From NCBI RefSeq assembly GCF_040802235.1, contig NC_133157.1, forward strand, positions 88,956,001 through 89,020,000: 64,000 bases of DNA, read 5' to 3'. The DNA is from Manis javanica (lineage: Eukaryota; Chordata; Mammalia; Pholidota; Manidae). This document shows, piece by piece, positions 57,920-64,000 of this stretch (within the stretch, counting starts at the first letter, position 1; every line of letters begins with the position of its first letter). The notes beneath the pieces are model-generated. The model was not told where the DNA came from and did not search any database. It saw only the letters and a program-made list of their open reading frames with translations. Made by a program: the position numbers and the translations under genes.

Positions 57920-58120
57920 TGCTAAATAGGTAATTACATTTAATCTTCCCAATTACCTTTAAAGGCAAGCACAATTGTTCCCACTTCGCAAAACAGTAAA
58001 CTGAGGCCCGAGGGGTCAAGTAATGTCCTAGCATCACATAGCCAGTACCTGGGAGAGTCAGGATTCAAACCTAGGCAGAGCCCAGAATTTGTGCTTTCAG
58101 AACACTTGTCTACACTGCTC
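57920..58120 (-). repeat. MIR SINE, nearly complete
   Basis: Reverse MIR order is clear: 'catttaatcttcccaattac', 'aacagtaaactgaggcccga', 'ggggtcaagtaatgtcctag', 'catcacatagccagtacctg' and 'gtcaggattcaaacctaggc'. Confidence 0.92.
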
Positions 58121-58904
58121 TAAAGAGCCAGACATCTCCAGCAAACACTCTCTAACTTCTCCAGCAACGGTCTGCTGCTCCTCAGTGGAAGCAGCTGGAG
58201 TTTCTGGCTGCATGTTGAGGCCCCTGTCAGTAGTTGTGGTTGGTGGTGAAGGTGCCTTTTAGATGGAGGCCTGGTGAGGTGGCCCCAGGCATGGCTACTC
58301 CAGGCCGAGCCCTGTGCTGATCTAGGTCAGGGTTTCAGCCTGAAGATGGTTTAGAGCAGGGGTCTGCCTGGGAGCCTGGTGTCTGGGTTTGCCAGCATGA
58401 GCACTGATAATGCTGCAGTTCATATGTGGCTTGATTTGGTGATGCCCTTGTGACATTCCCCATGGTTCAGATGTGTGGGCAAGCAGACAGCAGCAGGGTG
58501 GGTGGTTTGTCCTGAGGTTCCTGCCATGTCAAAGGGCCCACAACCTGGAATCCCATGGAAAGCACTGGAATTATCCATCTCTAAACAATGGGGACAGATA
58601 CCAGCCCCAGATGTAGAGCAGTCCAAGGGATAGGAAAGCTCTCAGGTTACAGACTTGATTATCTGGAGGTTAGCAAAGGATACAGGACCCACGGAACACC
58701 CTAAAACACCAAAGATGAGAAGCCCATGGCTGGAAAATGATCAGGTGCCTGGAATAAAATATTTAAAGGAAGGGGTATTCAGATCTCTTTTCAGAAACCA
58801 AAGACAGTGGGGAGTGGAGAAGGGGCATGGCCTTGAGGGGGCTGACTTGTCTTCTCCCAGATCTTATGCAGGAGCCCTCACCCAGGACCTCAGCGTGGGA
58901 CTGC
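58121..58904. other. Unique sequence, nothing recognised
   Basis: No repeat or gene is recognised. Confidence 0.4.
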
Positions 58905-59195
58905 ATTCAGGGACAGCATCTGTAAAGAGGTGATTAAGAGAGAATGGGGTCATGCAGGCGGGCCCTGCTCCCATCTGACTGCTGCCCTCATAAGAAGAGA
59001 TCAGGACACAGACATGCCAGAAGGGCGGTTGTGTGAGGACACGGAGGAGGCGGCTGCACCCCAGGAGGGAAGCCTCAGGAGAAACCAGCCCTGCTGATAC
59101 CTGGTTCTCAGACTGCTGGCCTCTAGAACTGCAAGAAATAAATGCCTGCTGTTAGCTGCCAGGGCTGTTGGGTTTGTTAGGGCGGCTGGAGCTGA
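58905..59195 (+). mobile_element. MaLR LTR (MLT1/MST type), 3' part
   Basis: 'ctgtaaagaggtgattaaga', 'gggtcatgcaggcgggccct', 'ctcataagaagagatcagga', 'ctggcctctagaactgcaag' and the AATAAA signal at 59137-59142 follow a MaLR LTR in forward orientation. The first part of the LTR is missing. Confidence 0.88.
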
Positions 59196-60819
59196 CTGGC
59201 GCCCCAGCTTTCCCACCTCTCAGGCTGGTGGGGCTCTGAGCCTTACCTCCAGACCAGGTGGAAGCTGCGCTTCCTGTATCACGTACCTGGAAAACATATG
59301 AGCACCTCTGGAAAAGGGAGAGAGAGGTCCAGTTCCACTCAAATAAATTAAAATGGTGATTTCCAAGTGCTTGTGTGTCAGTTCACTCAACCACCAGTTC
59401 CTGCACCTGTGATCCCAGCCTATACGCTGAACGCACCCCTCACTGACGTGGCCCAGCGTTCACCCTGTGACCCGAGGGTGTGTGAGACCAGGAGCCAAGG
59501 CGGCACGCAGGGCAGTTTGCAGCAGGAGGAGGGACACTGTGGAGGGGGCTTACCCCCAGGGAAGGAAGCCTGGCTTGAGGTATGAACGTTCAAGGAGGAG
59601 GTTTGTAGGCCTGTGACTGGGCATGTGCAGGAATGGGCACGTCTGTCCATGGCGAGCAAAGCGGCCCTAGTCAGCAGCGCTAAGCAGGCCCTCGTGGGCC
59701 CCGGGTGGCAGGGCAGGTGAATAGAGGCTAGGCTCCTGGCCTCGGCTCTGGCTCATTCCAGATGGGGCTGAGGGCAGGGAAAGAATCTGTCGAGGCTGAG
59801 GATTGCCGGACAGAGGGCTGACTGGCAGAAACCAGACACATGACAGGCTGTGGGGCTTGCCTCACTGGGGATCCTCAGCCCCGGGGCTAGAGAGGGAGGT
59901 GGGCGAGGAGGGCTGATGGCCAGCTCCCTCACAGGTGGTCCTAAGGGTTGGGGCCACTGCTGTCCCAAACCCAGAAACGGCTCCACCCTGTGTGCTGCAC
60001 CAGAACTGGCAGCGCCTGGGAGAGGGAAGCCTGCAGAGCAAGCCCTCCCAGGTCCCTGAGCAGAGTGCCCAGGTGAGGCACGCCCTGTCACCTCTTTCTC
60101 CTTCCTTCCCTTCTGGGCAAACACATAAAAGGTAGCTGGGCTATGCCACTGACCGCACAGATGGTTCCCAGGTAGAGAAGAGAAGCAAGCCCTCCAAGAA
60201 AGCATACCCTCCCTCCAGCCCCAACAGGGCCCCAAGCTCCAAGAGCCCCAGGGCAGCCAGCTCCCTGGGGAGGAGGGACTGCTTCCCTGGACTCCAGCTC
60301 CCAGCAGTCCCCAGCACAATCAGGGACTGGGAGGAGAGAGGGGATGATAGGGTAGGCTTTGAGGACACCAAGGGGAGAGGCTGTCAAGTTCAGGGCTGTG
60401 CGGATGGGCAGACTTTACGGAATGTTGTTAGACAGGAGTTATCAGTGAAATGCTGTGGAAAATGTGTAATTAGAGATGTTTTGGCAACCTGAGCACGATT
60501 ACTGTGTGAGGGTGGTCTTGGGAAGGCCAATAATTAAGGGTCCATCTAGGATCCAATAGTGGAAATGGCTTTGAGCTTTGAGAATGTTTCTTTGCCTGGG
60601 GGTGACTATCAAAACCTTTCTGATACTTAGAAACAATGTTTGTGACTATTAACTAGCTGTTATTCACTGAGTCCCTGACTTCCATAATTTAAAATTTTTT
60701 TCTCCTATTACTTAATGTGTATTCATATTCATTCAGTAAAATATTTGCCTTTATGTATGAACATGATGTTGAAACGCTTTCAAATTTATTAACTTTTCTG
60801 TGTGTTTCGTTCCACTTTT
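59196..60819. other. Unique sequence, AT-richer after 60.4 kb
   Basis: No gene or repeat is recognised. 59.7-60.4 kb is GC-rich with overlapping frames on both strands. 60.42-60.82 kb is AT-rich and free of recognised transposons. Confidence 0.4.
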
Positions 60820-61990
60820 AAAAGTTAAATGTTTTTATTTTGAGATAATTGTAGAGTCACATGCAGTTGTAAGAAACAGCACAGATAGACCCCATGCACC
60901 CCTCCTCCCATTTCCTCCAGTGGTACCATCTTGCAAAACTGTAGCCTAATATCACTGCCAGGGTATTGATGCTGATGCAATGGACACACAGACATTTCCA
61001 CCACCACTTGGATAGCTCATGCTGGCCTTTGATAGCCACACCCACTTGCCTTCCCAAGCTCCTAGTTCCTGGCGTCTACTAGTTTGTTCTTTATTTCCAT
61101 AATTTTGACATTTCAAGAATGTTAGGGGAGGAATCATACATTAAGTAACCTTTTGGGATTGATTGGCTTGTTCCAGTCAGCATGATTTCCTGGAGACGTT
61201 CTTGCATGGATCAATAGTCCTGTCCTTCTGTTGCTGGGTAGCGGACTGTGGTGTAGATGGACCACAGTTTAACTATTCACCATGGATGGACATTTGGGTT
61301 TTTTCCAGTTTTTGATGATTACAAATAGAGCTACTGTGAATATTCGTCTGCAAGTTTTTGTGTGAACATAAATGTTTCTCTGGAATGGGATTGCTGAGTT
61401 GTGTGTTAATTGCACATTTAGTTTTATGAGTAACTGATGAACTGCTTTCCAGGGTGGCTGTGCCCTATCCCATTCATTCCCAATGGCCACTGAGATGTGA
61501 TCCAGGTCCTTGGCCCTCCTGAGCATTTGGTGTTGCACTGTTTTCTGTTTTAGCTAACCTGCTGGGTGTGTGGGCGTCATCACTGAATTTGTGTTTCCCT
61601 GATGGCTGATAATGTCGAGCATCTTTTCATGTGCTTATTTGCCATCTGTATGTCCTCTCTGGTGAACTGTCTCATGTCTTCTGCCTGTTTTTTAACTGGG
61701 TTGCTTTGCTCTTCATTTTGAGTTTTGTGTTTTGAGAGTTTTTCCTCAAGTTCTAGACAAGAGTCTTTTGTCGGGGAGGTGTGTGGTTTATGGGTACTTT
61801 CCTCCATCTCTAGCTTCCTCCTCTTTACGTTAAAAGACTAATACAAACTGTTTATTTTTGATGTAGCCAGGGCACCAGCTTTCTCCTACCCTGGATGATG
61901 TTTTGGTGTCGTGTCTAAGAGCTCCTTGCCTCCCACCTGATCCTGAAGATGTTCTCCTGTGTTTGTGTGTCGAGTTCTACTTTTTCAAGA
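60820..61990 (-). mobile_element. L1 LINE 3' fragment (3' UTR and ORF2 C-terminus), reverse
   Basis: 'tattttgagataattgtaga', 'cacatgcagttgtaagaaac', 'taccatcttgcaaaactgta', 'ccttttgggattgattggct' are the reverse 3' UTR. 'catcttttcatgtgcttatt' and following text are reverse ORF2. The minus strand has a remnant at 61580-61807 containing [20 protein letters not shown], the L1 ORF2 motif also seen at 16461. Broken and 5' truncated. Confidence 0.95.
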
Positions 61991-62394
61991 AGAGCCCATG
62001 ATGCTTCTTGAGTATTTTTAGGAGGTGTAAGGCTTAACTAGTGCATAGCTTACATGTGAGAATATGAACTGTCTCTATAACCTTTTATGCTTAAAGTTGA
62101 ATTCCTAAGGACAAAACCCGTGTGCTGTTCCCACACTGTGAGCGTGTGGCCTTGGGAGCCTCACATTGGCTGCACTGGCACTGAGCGTAGACCTCTGTGC
62201 TGTTTTGATTTCAGAGGCCACCTCCTTTTTCTGAATTGTGCCAGGCCTGACACTTTTATAAACTGAAAGTTGGAATTTTCTTTAGCTTTACAGCCATTAG
62301 GGTGAGAGCCAGTGGCAGGTCGCCGCCTCTTATCTACATTTCTATTATTGGTATGATTTCTACTAGTCTACATTTTTTCATATAAAACTGATTG
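61991..62394. other. Unique or heavily decayed sequence between L1 pieces
   Basis: Nothing clear. Part may be remaining L1 sequence. Confidence 0.3.
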
Positions 62395-62540
62395 GGCTAT
62401 TTTATTCTAGTATAACTGATATACAATGTCACATTGGTTTCAAGTATACAACATAGTGAGTGGACAGTTATCTACATTATTGAATCCTTACCCCAACTAG
62501 TGTGGTTACTATCTGTCAACATAAACACAAAAAAATATTC
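62395..62540 (-). mobile_element. L1 3' UTR fragment, reverse, of a younger type
   Basis: 'tataactgatatacaatgtc', 'acattggtttcaagtataca', 'acatagtgagtggacagtta' and 'aactagtgtggttactatct' resemble the reverse L1 3' UTR found in several laurasiatherian genomes. It is less decayed than the neighbouring L1. Confidence 0.75.
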
Positions 62541-64000
62541 AGCCCATTCTAATGTGATTCTAATGTGGTAACTTCTGTTTGCTTATTTACCTTTAATTCT
62601 TAAAAACCAAATCAAACCAAACAATTCACAGGAAGCAGAGAGCAGAACTCTTCCTTAATTAGAAACTTCAATCTTAATCCAGCTTTCTCCATAGACAGAG
62701 CCAGAGAGGCCTTGGTATGGGTGCTTATTCGGGCAGTGACCCCCAGAGGCACGGGTGAGGAGAGAGAAAGGTGGAAGGGAAGGCCAGTGGAGATGGACTG
62801 ATGATGAGGCCGCTGCTGTGAGTGACCCAGGTGCACTATGGGGGTGGCGGGGGGCTCTTATGAATCCTGTTGAACATGCCTCAGGACTGGCCCAGCCAGG
62901 GACGGGGAAGCTGGGTGTTTATCCACCAGCCCGCATCCCTCTGTGGCTAAGGGTTGCCCCTGGAGTGCTCCCTGAACATGGACTAAGCAAGCTTCTGCAT
63001 ATGGGAGGCAGCCCTGCAGAAGTCAGGAGGACACTGGTGATTGGGGAGGGGACTGTGGCTGGTGTCCACGCTGGCTACTGTGAAACCCGAGGAGTGTTCT
63101 AGTCATGACCCCCACCCATTTGAGCATCAGGGAGGGCAAAGGACATGCTGCCTCTCCAGTCCTTTTCCATTTCCAATCTAAGTAGTTACCGAGATTGCAG
63201 TGAATCCCATAAGGTCCTGTATTCTGATCTTTGTGAAACTTTGTGTCAGATTTCAGTAGCAGTTCGTGTAGATTCCAGAGACTTCAGGTAGGAGCCCTTG
63301 ACCTGTTCTCTAGCAATCACCCCAGGTTGCAGGGAGAAATACTTCCTGTCCTCAGCTGGGCTCGTGTCTCTCCATCTGTGGTTGGTGATGGATCGGCCTG
63401 GAATCATGGCACAATCCTAGTTCCAACCCCAGAACTTCTGACTCAACAGCTCTAGGAGGGCACCTATAATGACCAAATATCCCAGGTGACCCTCACGGAC
63501 ATGCAGCTGTAGCTCACTGCCATGTGGGGTGTTTACAGATCCCTGGGTTTGTCTTTTTATCCTGCACCCAAAATCAGTGGGGCCAGAAAGCATACCACTG
63601 CACACTGTGACTAAGCCTGTCACCCCTGACTCTGGCTGCTATTCATTCAGTTCTCCTAGTAAGACTGGAAGCTAAGCGAATATACTCCTTCTGCCAACTA
63701 GAGAGAAACAGAGAAAGACACCCCAAAAAAGAGATTCGTAGTGACACTCGGAGGGGAATCCAAACAGAGCTTGAGATGCCCCCCTGACTAAGTGCTTGCC
63801 CTGTAGCATCCCTCTCCTGGCGGGGAATTATGTCTTCAAAGTCTGACATGTTGCTTTTGTGCCACTTCCACAAAGCCACAAAAGCACTCAGCCTTTCAAG
63901 GAGGGTCTGAGCACAGGGCATTTGCTGTTCTTGGTCTTACATCTCTTTGCCGGAACTTTAGAATATATTTAGGGTCTTGACTACATTTCAGTCCAATGAA
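62541..64000. other. Unique sequence, nothing recognised
   Basis: No gene or clear repeat. 'aaccccagaacttctgactc' near 63425 is faintly MER5-like but too short to call. Confidence 0.4.

Noticed and set aside
1..64000. CRISPR array, bacterial operon or phage
   Set aside because: Composition, LINE/MIR/LTR content and microsatellites are those of a mammalian nuclear genome. The tandem arrays lack the direct repeat-unique spacer pattern of CRISPR.

Overview
The window looks like nuclear DNA of a placental mammal. It is built from decayed LINE-1 (L1), L2 and MIR elements, MaLR and ERVL LTRs, hAT and Tigger DNA transposons, microsatellites and two minisatellites. No Alu, rodent B1/B2 or other young tRNA- or 7SL-derived SINE is recognisable, which argues against a primate or rodent. 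The L1 3' ends at 17000-17375 and 62395-62540 resemble types I associate with laurasiatherian mammals, but this is from memory and I cannot name the species.

I find no protein-coding gene, rRNA, tRNA or CRISPR array that I can support. The long open frames are explained by tandem repeats (10.5-11.2 kb, 46.8-47.9 kb, 49.4 kb), by L1 ORF2 remnants (16.4 kb, 61.6 kb) or by GC-rich DNA with few stop codons. The window is best read as intergenic or intronic. Genes, exons or non-coding RNAs that need splice or transcript data to detect cannot be excluded.

Layout. 1-24 kb is GC-rich and repeat-poor: a TG microsatellite, two G-quadruplex motifs, a CpG cluster near 7.7 kb, a perfect CRE palindrome at 8701, a 38-bp minisatellite at 10.56 kb, two hAT elements of one family, an L2 and an L1 fragment. 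24-35.6 kb is AT-rich and L1-dense, with L1 pieces in both orientations, an ERVL-type LTR, an L1 nested in a hAT element, a MaLR LTR and a CA/TA-rich tract. 36-46 kb returns to GC-rich sequence. It carries a 104-bp inverted repeat at 40.3-40.8 kb and a solo LTR with its target-site duplication inside an L1-derived tetranucleotide repeat at 44.7 kb. 46.8-47.9 kb is a 33-bp minisatellite of about 33 units. 48-64 kb holds LTR fragments, a (TAATA)n microsatellite, a repeat-free AT-rich stretch that may be regulatory (55.0-56.1 kb), a Tigger1-derived element split by an LTR (57.0-57.9 kb), and further L1 remnants.

The main points for follow-up are the inverted repeat at 40311-40792, the 33-bp array whose unit is a multiple of three, the three nested transposon insertions, an unclassified repeat present twice (35188 and 36909), and the candidate regulatory stretches. 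Repeat family names come from memory of consensus sequences, not a database search, and element ends are approximate unless stated.
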